This document shows positions 1-10,494 of a DNA stretch of 64,000 bases, one piece after another. A program made the translations under genes and the position numbers. Under the pieces are notes generated by a model. The model was given only the letters and a program-made list of their open reading frames with translations. It had not been told where the DNA came from and ran no database searches. Each line of letters starts with the position of its first letter. Position 1 is the first letter of the stretch. Source of the DNA: Microbacterium sp. AG1240 (lineage in GTDB: Bacteria > Actinomycetota > Actinomycetes > Actinomycetales > Microbacteriaceae); assembly GCF_003635115.1 (NCBI RefSeq), contig NZ_RBXJ01000001.1, positions 1,488,001 to 1,552,000 on the forward strand, written 5' to 3'.

Positions 1-1218
<1,218 letters not shown>

Positions 1219-1226
1219 CCCCTTTC

Positions 1227-1303
1227 GACCGCGAGACCTCATTCTGCGCGCGAGACCCCAACATTCGACCGGGGTCTGGTGCGTCGGAAAGGGTCTCGCG
1301 GTC
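1227..1303. repeat. Nested inverted/direct repeat after leuA
   Basis: GACCGCGAGACC at 1227-1238 is perfectly complemented by GGTCTCGCGGTC at 1292-1303. A second direct copy of CGCGAGACC lies at 1249-1257, and an inner pair AGACCCC/GGGGTCT (1253-1259 with 1271-1277) can form its own hairpin. It sits between convergent genes, so it may terminate one or both. There is no clear T-tract, and the repeated arms also resemble a dispersed REP-like element. Confidence 0.6.
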
Positions 1304-1304
1304 T

Positions 1305-2015
1305 TTACGGGCGGGGCGGATGCTGCGCGTCGGGGCGGATGATCGGGATCGCCCGGGTCTCCGCGGCGACCTTGCGGCGGTAGAGCATGCGCTGTTCGGG
1401 GAGCGAGAGGTCGAACACCACGGCGAGGATGCGGATCACGGCGGTGACCGCGATGCCCGTGATCGCCGCGCCCACCAGCGGTAACCCGAATGCGGCGGCC
1501 GTGGCGAGCACGAAGCATCCCGCCGCTGCCGCCACCGCGTAGAGCGAGCCCACGTGCATGATCGAGATGGGGAGCCCCATGAGGGCGTCGCGGAGCACGC
1601 CTCCACCGACAGCGGCGCACACCCCCACGAAGACGGCCGGCACCATCGGCAGACCGAGCGCCAGCGCCTTGCTCGTGCCGAATGCACCGAACATGCCGAT
1701 CACGAAGGCATCGAGCACGACGATGACCCGGTTCACTCGCTGGAAGACCCCGGCCAGCAGCATTCCCACGAGCGCGGCGCCGGTAGCGACGAGCAGGTAC
1801 CAGTTGCTCTGGAGGGTGGCGGGAGGCACACCCAGGAGCAGGTCGCGGATGAGTCCGCCGCCCATGCCGATCAGGATGCCGATGATGGCGACGCCGAGCA
1901 GGTCGAGACGTCGCTGGCCTTGGAAGCCCGAGGCGAACAGCGCCCCCTGCACGCCTCCGAGCCCGACCGCGGTGAGGTCGGCCCACAGGGGGATGACGAA
2001 CTCGGGCTGATCCAC
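1305..2015 (-). CDS. TRIC-like (UPF0126) small-ion channel membrane protein
   Basis: A membrane protein of 236 residues with about seven hydrophobic segments. It has the two glycine-rich half-repeats of the UPF0126/YadS family: [13 protein letters not shown] in the first half and [13 protein letters not shown] in the second. Prokaryotic TRIC-type members form trimeric monovalent-cation channels; that this one does so is inferred from family. The frame extends upstream to 2090, but the extension is basic and overlaps recO, so the GTG at 2013-2015 (VDQPEF...) is preferred. Confidence 0.85.
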   Translation of the reverse strand: MDQPEFVIPLWADLTAVGLGGVQGALFASGFQGQRRLDLLGVAIIGILIGMGGGLIRDLLLGVPPATLQSNWYLLVATGAALVGMLLAGVFQRVNRVIVVLDAFVIGMFGAFGTSKALALGLPMVPAVFVGVCAAVGGGVLRDALMGLPISIMHVGSLYAVAAAAGCFVLATAAAFGLPLVGAAITGIAVTAVIRILAVVFDLSLPEQRMLYRRKVAAETRAIPIIRPDAQHPPRP

Positions 2016-2082
2016 CCCACCATTGTCCCGCGTCGGCGGGGCGGTGCCGGCCGCACGTCGCCGGGGCGACCGATAATGGATC

Positions 2083-2826
2083 GTGCCCACTTATCGCGAC
2101 GAAGTCGTGATCCTGCGTACCCACAAGCTGGGGGAGGCGGATCGCATCCTCACCCTGCTGAGCCGTCGCAACGGCAAGATCCGTGCGGTCGCCAAGGGTG
2201 TGCGGCGCACCTCGTCGAAGTTCGGTGCGCGCCTCGAACCGTTCATGGTCGCCGACGTGCAGCTCTACCGTGGGCGCACCCTCGACGTGGTGCAGCAGGC
2301 GGAGTCGCTCGGATCGTACGGCGCCGACATCGTCGTGGAGTACGAGCGCTACACCTCCGCCAACGCGATGGTCGAGACGGCAGACCGACTCAACGAGTCC
2401 GAGGCGACGCCGCAGCAGTACCTCCTGCTCGTGGGAGGTCTGCGCGCTCTTGCGAAGGGCGACCACACCCCTCGCAGCGTGCTCGACTCGTACCTCCTGC
2501 GCGTCATGGCGCTGTCGGGCTGGGCACCCGGCCTCGGCGAATGCGCGCGCTGCGGAACCGCCGGCGACCACCGGTCGTTCGTCGCTCAGCTGGGCGGCAT
2601 GGTGTGCGCGAACTGCGCACCCGTCGGCTCACCGAAGGTCGCGCCCGAGACGACATCCCTTCTGCGCTCGCTGATGGCGGGGGAGTGGGACGCCGTCGAC
2701 GGTGCACCGCAGCATGCCTCCGCCGCAGCATCCGGCCTCGTCGCCGCCTACGCGCAGTGGCACCTCGAGCGCGGCATCCGCTCGCTCGCGCACGTCGAAA
2801 CGGGAAGAGCGCAGATCACCAGATGA
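2083..2826 (+). CDS. recO: DNA repair protein RecO
   Basis: Recombination mediator of the RecFOR pathway, which loads RecA on SSB-coated DNA. Length 247 residues. The N-terminal OB-fold begins [22 protein letters not shown]4 zinc-binding site (CARC...CANC) lies near residues 155-180, followed by the C-terminal helical region. The GTG start lies 5 nt after GATAAT (2072-2077), so the transcript is probably leaderless. The stop overlaps the ATG of uppS in an ATGA, so translation is likely coupled. Confidence 0.96.
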   Translation: MPTYRDEVVILRTHKLGEADRILTLLSRRNGKIRAVAKGVRRTSSKFGARLEPFMVADVQLYRGRTLDVVQQAESLGSYGADIVVEYERYTSANAMVETADRLNESEATPQQYLLLVGGLRALAKGDHTPRSVLDSYLLRVMALSGWAPGLGECARCGTAGDHRSFVAQLGGMVCANCAPVGSPKVAPETTSLLRSLMAGEWDAVDGAPQHASAAASGLVAAYAQWHLERGIRSLAHVETGRAQITR

Positions 2827-3629
2827 GCCCCAAGCCCTTCACCCACAAGGATGCTGTGCCTTTCCGCCCCCTGGATTGGACCGGTGAATACCCGCCGGCC
2901 TTCCCGCGCGGATCGGTGCCGGAGCACGTGGCCATCGTCATGGACGGCAACGGCCGCTGGGCGAACCGTCGGGGCCTGACCCGGGTCGAGGGCCATCGGG
3001 CGGGTGAAGCGGCGCTCCTCGACGTCGTCGCCGGCGCCGTGCAGGCCGGTGTGAAGCACCTCTCCGTCTACGCGTTCTCGACGGAGAACTGGTCGCGCTC
3101 GCCCGACGAGGTGCGCTTCCTCATGGGGTTCAACCGCGACGTGTTGCACCGGCGTCGCGACCAGCTCAACGAGTGGGGCGTACGGGTGCGGTGGGCCGGG
3201 CGCAAACCGCGCCTCTGGGGCTCGGTCATCAAGGAGCTGCAGTACGCCGAACAGCTGACCGCCGGCAACGACGCGCTCACGCTGACGATGTGCGTGAACT
3301 ACGGCGGTCGGGTCGAACTCGTCGACGCCATGCGACGGATCGGCGACGATATTTCGGCGGGACGGCTGAAACCCTCGGCCGTCACCGAGAAACTCATCCG
3401 GCGTCACCTCTACCAGCCCGACATGCCCGACGTCGACCTCTTCGTGCGCTCCAGCGGCGAGCAACGGACGTCGAACTTCCTGCTGTGGGAGTCGGCCTAC
3501 GCCGAATTCGTGTTCCTCGACACCCTCTGGCCCGACTTCCGCCGTACGCATCTCTGGGACGCCATCGGGCACTATCTCGGACGGGACCGCCGGTTCGGCG
3601 GCGCAGTCGACACACCCGACGAGGATTAG
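2823..3629 (+). CDS. uppS: Isoprenyl transferase (undecaprenyl diphosphate synthase family)
   Basis: A cis-prenyltransferase of 268 residues that extends farnesyl or shorter allylic diphosphates to the polyprenyl carrier for peptidoglycan. Visible motifs: [12 protein letters not shown] (catalytic Asp, diphosphate binding), [13 protein letters not shown], and the C-terminal [14 protein letters not shown]. The ATG start overlaps the recO stop; the frame is open far upstream but that part is the antisense of another gene. The recO-uppS pair is a common actinobacterial arrangement. Product chain length cannot be read from sequence. Confidence 0.95.
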   Translation: MSPKPFTHKDAVPFRPLDWTGEYPPAFPRGSVPEHVAIVMDGNGRWANRRGLTRVEGHRAGEAALLDVVAGAVQAGVKHLSVYAFSTENWSRSPDEVRFLMGFNRDVLHRRRDQLNEWGVRVRWAGRKPRLWGSVIKELQYAEQLTAGNDALTLTMCVNYGGRVELVDAMRRIGDDISAGRLKPSAVTEKLIRRHLYQPDMPDVDLFVRSSGEQRTSNFLLWESAYAEFVFLDTLWPDFRRTHLWDAIGHYLGRDRRFGGAVDTPDED

Positions 3630-3639
3630 GCGCCTGGGC

Positions 3640-4728
3640 TCACCCGAGTCCGAGTTGCGCTTCGGTGAAGAGGTATTCGCGTCCGAGCCAGGTGCCGAAG
3701 CGCGGCACCGCCAGGCACGATGCGTCATCGGTGCAGCCGCGGATCACGGGGTCGTCGGCGGCGTAGGTGCGGAAGACGGCGATCTTGTGCCGGAGCACTT
3801 CGCCCGACAGGTTGGCCGGTCGTTGGGCTGACTGGTACCCCATCGCGTACATGATCGTCGCGCCCCCGCGGTCGCCGCTGAACCACGCCTTGCGCGCGAG
3901 AATGCCCGTGATGGCGTGGTCGGCGTGGTCGCCCTTGGCCAACGCGTTGGCGCTGCCGGGCACGTGCGTGAAGAACGAGGCCGGCTGATAGGCGCTGATC
4001 AGGTCGCCGAGGCTCGCAACGATGGCGTTCCACGACAGGGGCGCCCCGCCCGTGGAGGGGGTGAGGGCGGCGATCTTATCGGCGGCCAGCTTGGCGAGGC
4101 TGACCTCGCCCGTTGCGGGGTATCCCTGGCCGTTGAGGTTGCCGTCGGGCAGATGGAGGAAGACGAGCGAGACCCGCGTGTCATCGACGGGCTGATGCAC
4201 CGAGACGGTGGCACCGGAGGGCAGCGTGACCGCCGTCTCCGTCCAGGGCGACGAGGCCCCGCGGAGAACGTCGTAGGCGCGGTGGATGCCCTGTACACGG
4301 CCGTGCGCGTAGTCGGAGCCGCGGCCGGCATCGCCGTCGGTGAGGAAGACGGTGCGAATGCAGCCGCCAGACGCGAGCACCTGGGGGAGCTGCGCACCGA
4401 CGAACAGCAGATCGTCGTCTTCGTGTGCCCACACCGACATCGCTCGGGCACCCGCGCACGCGGGGCGCAGCGGATCGACCGGCGCCGGCGCGGGCGGCTC
4501 CGGCTCCGCGGTGGCCGTGGCGACGGGAGTGGGTGACGGCGCGACGGTCGGGGTCGTGGTCGGTGTGGGTGTCGGAGTCGCGTTCGCCACCGACGAGACC
4601 GTCGGTTCCGTGGTCGGCGCGACCTCGGTCGCAGACACGGCCGCGCAGCCGGCCAGGCCGAGCCCGATCACCGAGGCGACGACGATGAAACCGAGCGCGG
4701 ACACGCCGCGCTTACCCCGATGACGCAT
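3640..4728 (-). CDS. Secreted PIG-L/LmbE-family deacetylase lipoprotein
   Basis: 362 residues. A lipoprotein signal ends in the lipobox LAGC (Cys 28). A Pro/Thr-rich linker of about 50 residues follows, then a PIG-L deacetylase domain. The usual AHPDDE zinc motif reads AHEDDD here (around residues 101-106), with a distal HADH that fits the third metal ligand. The family removes acetyl groups from GlcNAc-type substrates; substrate here is unknown, but the location is the outer face of the membrane. GGGGAA lies 9 nt before the ATG at 4728; an ATG at 4737 is the alternative. It converges with uppS. Confidence 0.85.
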   Translation of the reverse strand: MRHRGKRGVSALGFIVVASVIGLGLAGCAAVSATEVAPTTEPTVSSVANATPTPTPTTTPTVAPSPTPVATATAEPEPPAPAPVDPLRPACAGARAMSVWAHEDDDLLFVGAQLPQVLASGGCIRTVFLTDGDAGRGSDYAHGRVQGIHRAYDVLRGASSPWTETAVTLPSGATVSVHQPVDDTRVSLVFLHLPDGNLNGQGYPATGEVSLAKLAADKIAALTPSTGGAPLSWNAIVASLGDLISAYQPASFFTHVPGSANALAKGDHADHAITGILARKAWFSGDRGGATIMYAMGYQSAQRPANLSGEVLRHKIAVFRTYAADDPVIRGCTDDASCLAVPRFGTWLGREYLFTEAQLGLG

Positions 4729-4846
4729 GACTCTCATTTCCCCGAGATCCGCAACCCCCTTGCGAATTATCGGACCCATCCTCGCACGTCGCGGTGATAC
4801 TCCCGTGTCATGGAATGCGCACCGCCATCGACGTGTTGCGCATGAC

Positions 4847-5542
4847 ATGACAGACGCCATCAAGATCGACGTGTGGAGCGATATCGCCTGCCCGTGGTGC
4901 TACATCGGTAAGCGCAATCTGGAATCCGGCCTTGCCGCAGCATCCACTGACGACGACGCTCCCGTCGTGGAGGTGGTCTTCCACTCCTACGAACTCGCCC
5001 CCGACACACCGGTCGACTTCGACGGCGGCGAGACCGACTACCTCGCGCATCACAAGGGAATCCCCGCCGAGCAGGCGCGCGAGATGCTCGATCGCGTCAC
5101 CGGTGTCGCAGCGGCCGCGGGGCTGGAGTATCGATTCGACCGGCTGAAGCACACGAACACGGTCAAGGCGCACCAGTTGCTGCACTTCGCCAAGGCGGAG
5201 GGCAGGCAGCCCGAGCTCACCGAGCGTCTGATGTCGGCCTACTTCACCGAGGGTCGACACCTCGGGCGGGACGACGAGTTGGTCGCGCTGGCCGCCGATG
5301 CCGGGCTTGACCCTGACGCCGCTCGCGATGCCCTGGTCTCGGAGCGCTACCTCGACGACGTGCGCGCCGACCAGGCGCAGGCGCAGGCCTACGGCATCAA
5401 CGGTGTGCCGTTCTTCGTGATCGACGGCAAGTACGGAGTCAGCGGCGCTCAGCCCGCGGAGGCCTTCGCCCAGATCGCGCGCCAGGTATGGGACGAACGT
5501 CGACAGGCCGGCACCGCCGACGCCGAGGAGTCAGTCGCCTAG
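4847..5542 (+). CDS. DsbA-family oxidoreductase (FrnE-like)
   Basis: 231 residues, no signal peptide, so cytoplasmic. A thioredoxin fold with an N-terminal CPWC active site (Cys 15, Cys 18) and the helical insertion of the FrnE/polyketide-isomerase-like DsbA group. The C-terminal GINGVPFFVIDGKYGVSGAQP is the cis-Pro/substrate-binding strand typical of this group. The start at 4847 places the CXXC at the usual position; the frame is open upstream without conserved sequence. The 3' end overlaps the convergent peroxidase gene by 12 nt. The physiological substrate is unknown. Confidence 0.92.
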   Translation: MTDAIKIDVWSDIACPWCYIGKRNLESGLAAASTDDDAPVVEVVFHSYELAPDTPVDFDGGETDYLAHHKGIPAEQAREMLDRVTGVAAAAGLEYRFDRLKHTNTVKAHQLLHFAKAEGRQPELTERLMSAYFTEGRHLGRDDELVALAADAGLDPDAARDALVSERYLDDVRADQAQAQAYGINGVPFFVIDGKYGVSGAQPAEAFAQIARQVWDERRQAGTADAEESVA

Positions 5543-6031
5543 CGCCCGCTCGATGACGGCCACGATCGCGGGGTCGTCGGGTTTGGTGGTCGGGCGGAAG
5601 CGGTGCACGTCACCGGTCGGGGTCAGCACGAACTTTTCGAAGTTCCACAGAATCGGTCCGCGCTTGCCCTCGAGGTCTTCGGCCTTCTTCAAGGCCTTGT
5701 ACAGGGGAGCCGCTCCCGGGCCGTTCACCTTCACCTTGTCGAGCACGGGGAAGCTGACTCCCCAGGTGGTCGCGCAGTAGTCGAGGATCTCCTCCATCGA
5801 TCCCGGCTCCTGCCCCATGAACTGGTTGCAGGGAAACCCGAGAACGGTGAAGCCTCGGTCGCCGTACGTGCGCTGCAGCTCCTCGAGCTGCTCGTACTGC
5901 GGGGCAAGGCCGCACTTCGACGCCACGTTCACGATGAGGAGCACGCCCTGTCCGTACGACGCGAGGCTCGTCGGCTCACCTTCCGCCGTCTGGAACGGGA
6001 TGTCGCGAAGATCTGTGGAATCAGCAGTCAT
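5531..6031 (-). CDS. Glutathione peroxidase family protein
   Basis: 166 residues. Contains VNVASKCGL (peroxidatic Cys 40, in place of selenocysteine), FPCNQF and WNFEKF, which together supply the Cys-Gln-Trp-Asn set of the family. Bacterial Cys forms generally use thioredoxin or mycothiol-linked reductants rather than glutathione; actinobacteria normally lack glutathione, so the name is historical. TAGCCT at 6039-6044 lies 7 nt from the ATG, indicating a leaderless transcript. Likely role: reduction of peroxides in the cytoplasm. Confidence 0.94.
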   Translation of the reverse strand: MTADSTDLRDIPFQTAEGEPTSLASYGQGVLLIVNVASKCGLAPQYEQLEELQRTYGDRGFTVLGFPCNQFMGQEPGSMEEILDYCATTWGVSFPVLDKVKVNGPGAAPLYKALKKAEDLEGKRGPILWNFEKFVLTPTGDVHRFRPTTKPDDPAIVAVIERALGD

Positions 6032-6090
6032 GGTCCCCAGGCTAGAACCGTGAGCAGCTTCCGTGGGTCAACGTCTGGGAGAATGGAACA

Positions 6091-7257
6091 ATGACTTCGA
6101 CCCTCGCTCCGGCGCGCTCGCTGCGCATCGGTCCCATCGAGCTCGACGCACCCGTCGTGCTCGCTCCGATGGCCGGGATCACGAACACCGCTTTCCGCCG
6201 TCTCTGCCGCGAATACGGCGCGGGGCTGTACGTCAGCGAGATGATCACGACCCGCGCGCTCGTCGAACGCAACGCCGTGACGATGCGCCTCATCCAGCAC
6301 CACGAGTCCGAGACCCTGCGTTCCATCCAGTTGTTCGGCGTCGACCCGGCCACGACCGAGAGCGCCGTTCGTCTGTTGGTGGAGGAAGACCGGGCGGACC
6401 ACATCGATCTGAACTTCGGCTGTCCCGTGCCCAAGGTCACGCGCAAGGGCGGCGGAGCGGCCCTGCCGTGGAAGACCGGGCTCTTCCGCGACATCGTCTC
6501 GCGCGCCGTCAAGGCCGCGGGCGAGATCCCTCTCACCGTCAAGATGCGCAAGGGCATCGACAAAGACCACCTGACGTTCCTCGATGCCGGACGCATCGCC
6601 GAAGACGCGGGTGTGGCGGCGGTGGCGCTCCATGCCCGCACGGCGTCGGAGTTCTACTCGGGTCACGCCGACTGGTCGGCGATCACTGCGCTCAAAGAGG
6701 CCGTCACCAGCATCCCCGTCCTCGGCAACGGCGACATCTGGTCTGCCGACGACGCGCGGCGCATGATGGAGCAGACCGGGTGCGACGGGGTCGTCGTGGG
6801 CCGCGGATGCTTGGGGCGACCGTGGTTGTTCGGAGACCTCGCTCGTGAGCTGGGCGGTCCGGATGCGGCGATGGGCGCCCCTGTCGACGCGACGCTCGGC
6901 TTCGTCGCCGATGCCTTCCGCCGTCACGCCGAACTGCTGGTCGACTTCTACGAGGACGAGCTGCGCGGGTGCCGAGACATCCGCAAGCACGCGTCGTGGT
7001 ATTTCAAGGGCTATCCCGTCGGCGGCGACCTGCGCGCGCAGTTGGCCATGGTGTCGAGCCTCGCCGAGATCGACGCCCTCCTCGAGACGATGGACCGCTC
7101 GGCGCCCTACCCCGGCGCAGGCGCGGAGGGGCAGCGAGGGCGCGCCGGCACGCCCAAGCGCACGGCTCTCCCCGACGGCTGGCTCGCCTCTCGCGAGATC
7201 GGTCTCGAGGCGTCCACCGCCCTCGCCGACGCGGAGATCGACAACAGTGGCGGCTGA
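6091..7257 (+). CDS. dusB: tRNA-dihydrouridine synthase
   Basis: FMN-dependent enzyme that reduces uridines in the tRNA D-loop. 388 residues, within the usual range for actinobacterial DusB. Motifs: APMAGITNTAFRRLC at the barrel start, LNFGCPVPKVTRKGGGAAL with the catalytic Cys, GNGDIWSADDA, and RKHASWYFKGY in the C-terminal RNA-binding helical domain. The last codons overlap the GTG start of dgt by 11 nt. dusB-dgt-dnaG is a conserved actinobacterial order, which supports an operon. Confidence 0.95.
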   Translation: MTSTLAPARSLRIGPIELDAPVVLAPMAGITNTAFRRLCREYGAGLYVSEMITTRALVERNAVTMRLIQHHESETLRSIQLFGVDPATTESAVRLLVEEDRADHIDLNFGCPVPKVTRKGGGAALPWKTGLFRDIVSRAVKAAGEIPLTVKMRKGIDKDHLTFLDAGRIAEDAGVAAVALHARTASEFYSGHADWSAITALKEAVTSIPVLGNGDIWSADDARRMMEQTGCDGVVVGRGCLGRPWLFGDLARELGGPDAAMGAPVDATLGFVADAFRRHAELLVDFYEDELRGCRDIRKHASWYFKGYPVGGDLRAQLAMVSSLAEIDALLETMDRSAPYPGAGAEGQRGRAGTPKRTALPDGWLASREIGLEASTALADAEIDNSGG

Positions 7258-8587
7258 GAGCGGCGCGGTGGTCGCCGCCGCCCGCCCCGCCGGTTACGAC
7301 GATCCCGACGCCGCGCGTTTCCATGTCGAAGAGCACCGTTCGCGTCGTGATGATTTCGCACGTGACCGTGCCCGCGTGCTGCACTCCGCGGCGCTTCGCC
7401 GCCTCGCCGCCAAGACCCAGGTGCTCAGCCCGGCGAGTCCGGCCGACTTCGCGCGCAATCGCCTGACGCACTCGCTCGAGGTCGCCCAGGTGGGTCGCGA
7501 GCTCGCTACCGCGTTGCAGCTCTCGCCCGACGTGGTCGACACCGCCTGCCTCAGCCATGATCTCGGTCATCCGCCGTTCGGCCACAATGGCGAGCGGGCG
7601 CTCAACGACTGGGCCGAAGACATCGGAGGATTCGAGGGCAACGCCCAGACCCTCCGCATCCTCACTCGTCTCGAGCCGAAGGTCATCGACGACGACGGAC
7701 GCAGCTTCGGGCTGAACCTCACGCGGGCCAGCCTCGACGCCACGTGCAAGTACCCCTGGACCTCCGAGCACCCCCTGCCCGACCCCGGGGGTCGGTTGAA
7801 GTACGGCGTGTATCCCGACGACGAGCCCCTCTTCCGATGGATGCGCGACGGTGCGCCGGGGCGTGTCCGCTGCATCGAGGCCGAGGTCATGGACCTCTCC
7901 GACGACATCGCCTATTCGGTGCACGACTTCGAAGACGCGATCACCAACCGCTACCTCGATCCGCGACTGCTCGCCGACACCGGCGAGCACTCCGGGCTCC
8001 TGTCTGCGATCCAGACGTGGGTCGGCTTCGACTTCCCTCGGGAGGAGCTCGAAGACGCTCTGTACCGACTCATGCGTCTGCCCGAGTGGTTGCCGTCGTT
8101 CGACGGCAGTCGCCCCGACCTCGCCCGACTGAAGAACCTCACGTCCGACCTCATCGGCCGGTTCGCGCGGGCCGCGACGGCCGCCACCCGTGAGGCGTTT
8201 CCGCTCGAAGCCCTGACCCGCTACCGGGCGCACGTCGTCGTGCCTCGCGTCGTCGAGGCCGAGATGGCGGTGCTCAAGGGCATCATCGGGGCGACGGTCG
8301 TCTCGATCGACGGTCGCAAGGCGCTCTACAAGGAGCAGCGCGGCGTGCTCAAGCGGCTCGCGTCCGCCCTCTGGGAACAGCCCGACTCCCTCGACGCGAT
8401 CCATGCCGATGACTTCGCGTCGGCCGCCGACGACACCGCGCGCCGTCGTGTCGTGGTCGATCAGGTCGCGAGCCTCACCGACCAGCTGGCGATCGCCTGG
8501 CACGGGCGGCTCGTGGGCGAGGTGGATGCTGCATCCCTCGGCGTCTGGGCGCCGTGGGCGCCCGCACCGACCGCCGGGGACCGCTGA
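7247..8587 (+). CDS. dgt: Deoxyguanosinetriphosphate triphosphohydrolase
   Basis: 446 residues. HD-domain dNTPase that splits dGTP to deoxyguanosine and tripolyphosphate. The HD signature is CLSHDLGHPPFGHNGE, preceded by RNRLTHSLEVAQVGRELA and followed by DDIAYSVHDFEDA. The frame is open far upstream inside dusB; the GTG at 7247 is chosen because conserved sequence begins soon after it (YDDPDAARFHVEEHRSRR). The final TGA overlaps the ATG of dnaG, suggesting translational coupling. Confidence 0.94.
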   Translation: MAAESGAVVAAARPAGYDDPDAARFHVEEHRSRRDDFARDRARVLHSAALRRLAAKTQVLSPASPADFARNRLTHSLEVAQVGRELATALQLSPDVVDTACLSHDLGHPPFGHNGERALNDWAEDIGGFEGNAQTLRILTRLEPKVIDDDGRSFGLNLTRASLDATCKYPWTSEHPLPDPGGRLKYGVYPDDEPLFRWMRDGAPGRVRCIEAEVMDLSDDIAYSVHDFEDAITNRYLDPRLLADTGEHSGLLSAIQTWVGFDFPREELEDALYRLMRLPEWLPSFDGSRPDLARLKNLTSDLIGRFARAATAATREAFPLEALTRYRAHVVVPRVVEAEMAVLKGIIGATVVSIDGRKALYKEQRGVLKRLASALWEQPDSLDAIHADDFASAADDTARRRVVVDQVASLTDQLAIAWHGRLVGEVDAASLGVWAPWAPAPTAGDR

Positions 8588-10461
8588 TGGCGGGGCGGAT
8601 TCGTCAGGCCGACATCGATGAGGTGAAGGCCAGGACGAACATCGCCGACATCGTGGGGGAGCGGGTCGCTCTCAAGTCGGCGGGCGTCGGCTCGATGAAG
8701 GGGCTCTGTCCGTTCCATGACGAGCGCAGCCCGAGCTTCCACGTGCGGCCCCAGGTCGGTTTCTACCACTGCTTCGGCTGCGGCGAGTCGGGCGACGTTT
8801 ACTCGTTCCTTCGCGCCATGGACCACGTGTCGTTCACGGAGGCCGTCGAGCGGCTGGCCGGGCGCGTTGGATACACGCTGCACTACGAAGACGGGGGAGC
8901 GGCACCGGAGACGAGCGGCCGTTCACGCCTGTACGCCGCGAACGCCGCCGCGGCGGAGTTCTTCCGTGCCCGCCTGCTCGACCCGGAGGCCGAGACCGCG
9001 AGAAGGTTCCTCGGCGAGCGAGGGTTCGACGCCGGCGCCGCCGCGCACTTCGGGGTGGGGTACGCGCCGAAAGGATGGTCTGCTCTGCTCGACCATCTCG
9101 TGGCGCAGAAGTTCACGCGCGAAGAGCTCGAGCAGGCCGGGCTCGTCTCTCGCGGACAGCGCGGTGTGTACGACCGATTCCGCGGTCGGCTGGTGTGGCC
9201 GATCCGCGACGTCACGGGTCAGGTCATCGGGTTCGGTGCGCGCAAGCTCTACGACGACGACCAGGGCCCCAAATACCTCAACACCCCCGAGACGCCGATC
9301 TATCGCAAATCGCAAGTGCTCTACGGTCTCGATCTCGCCAAGCGCGACATCTCGCGCGGCCACCGCGTGGTCGTCGTCGAGGGCTATACCGATGTCATGG
9401 CCTGTCACCTTGCCGGTGTGACGGGGGCGATCGCGACGTGCGGAACCGCGTTCGCGGCCGACCACATCACCGTGCTGCGGCGGGTCATGGGAGACGATTC
9501 CGCGTCGGGGGAGGTCGTGTTCACGTTCGATCCCGACGCGGCGGGTCAGAAGGCCGCCCTGCGCGCGTTCGGCGACGAGAAGCGCTTCTCCGCCCAGACA
9601 TACGTCGCCGTCGCCCCGGAGGGTCTCGATCCCTGTGATCTCCGTCTCAAGCGCGGCGACGGGGCCGTTCGTGCTCTTATGGACAACAAGGTGCCCATGT
9701 TCGAGTTCGTGATCGATCAGCGACTCTCGGGTTATGACCTCGCAACGGTCGAAGGACGCGCCGCGGGTCTGCGCACCGCCGCCCCCATCGTGGCCGAGAT
9801 CCGTGATCCGTCGCTGCGCCCCGGCTACACCCGCGTGCTGGCTCGGCGACTCGGACTCGACCTCTCCGAGGTGTCGGCGGCCGTCGACCGTGCCGCGCGG
9901 AGTGCGCGGTCGGATGGGGCGTCCTCGCGCGCTGACGATCGCACACCGATGTCGTCGGCGGCGCCCGCCGAAGCCCCGGCTCCCGAGCTGCGCGTCACCG
10001 TCGCCACCCTGCCGCGATCCCGCGACGTGGCGATCGAGCGCGACGCGCTCATGGCGTTCCTGCAGTACGGTCATCACGTCGACGCAGGCCTGCTCTCCCG
10101 TGCCCTCGCGGCCCCTTTCACGCATCCGGGGCTCGAGGCCGTCCGGTCGGTGCTCGCCTCGACGAACGACGCGTCGAAGCCGGGGTGGGCCGCCGAGGCG
10201 GTGAGCGCAGTGCGTGAGCCCTATCGCACGCTCGCCGCCGAGCTGCTGACGTCGGATTTTCCCGCACGCGACGAGGCACACGCGATCGCCTCCGCCAACG
10301 ATCTGGCGGTGAACCTCCTGCGACGGGTCCTCGACCACGAGAAGACCGAGCTGCTGGGGGCGATCCAGCGCGTTCCCGCCGACTCCGCCGACGGGCGCAC
10401 GCTTCGCCTGCGTCTGAGGGAAGTCGACATCGAGCGCCAGCGCCTCGTCGGCGCGCAGTAG
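8587..10461 (+). CDS. dnaG: DNA primase
   Basis: 624 residues. Synthesises RNA primers at the replication fork. The N-terminal CHC2 zinc finger uses Cys 41, His 44, Cys 62 and Cys 65. The RNA polymerase core follows, with the TOPRIM strand VVVVEGYTDVMACHLAG and the acidic FDPDAAG. The C-terminal part is the DnaB-interacting region and is poorly conserved. The ATG at 8587 overlaps the dgt stop and gives the standard start (MAGRIRQADIDEVK). Confidence 0.97.
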   Translation: MAGRIRQADIDEVKARTNIADIVGERVALKSAGVGSMKGLCPFHDERSPSFHVRPQVGFYHCFGCGESGDVYSFLRAMDHVSFTEAVERLAGRVGYTLHYEDGGAAPETSGRSRLYAANAAAAEFFRARLLDPEAETARRFLGERGFDAGAAAHFGVGYAPKGWSALLDHLVAQKFTREELEQAGLVSRGQRGVYDRFRGRLVWPIRDVTGQVIGFGARKLYDDDQGPKYLNTPETPIYRKSQVLYGLDLAKRDISRGHRVVVVEGYTDVMACHLAGVTGAIATCGTAFAADHITVLRRVMGDDSASGEVVFTFDPDAAGQKAALRAFGDEKRFSAQTYVAVAPEGLDPCDLRLKRGDGAVRALMDNKVPMFEFVIDQRLSGYDLATVEGRAAGLRTAAPIVAEIRDPSLRPGYTRVLARRLGLDLSEVSAAVDRAARSARSDGASSRADDRTPMSSAAPAEAPAPELRVTVATLPRSRDVAIERDALMAFLQYGHHVDAGLLSRALAAPFTHPGLEAVRSVLASTNDASKPGWAAEAVSAVREPYRTLAAELLTSDFPARDEAHAIASANDLAVNLLRRVLDHEKTELLGAIQRVPADSADGRTLRLRLREVDIERQRLVGAQ

Positions 10462-10494
10462 CGTTCGCGCCTTCGGGCAGGCAGGATGAAACCC

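Noticed and set aside
1554..2822. Long plus-strand frame upstream of uppS
   Set aside because: It is in frame with uppS only by chance. It is antisense to the TRIC-like gene and out of frame with recO, with composition typical of shadow frames in GC-rich DNA.
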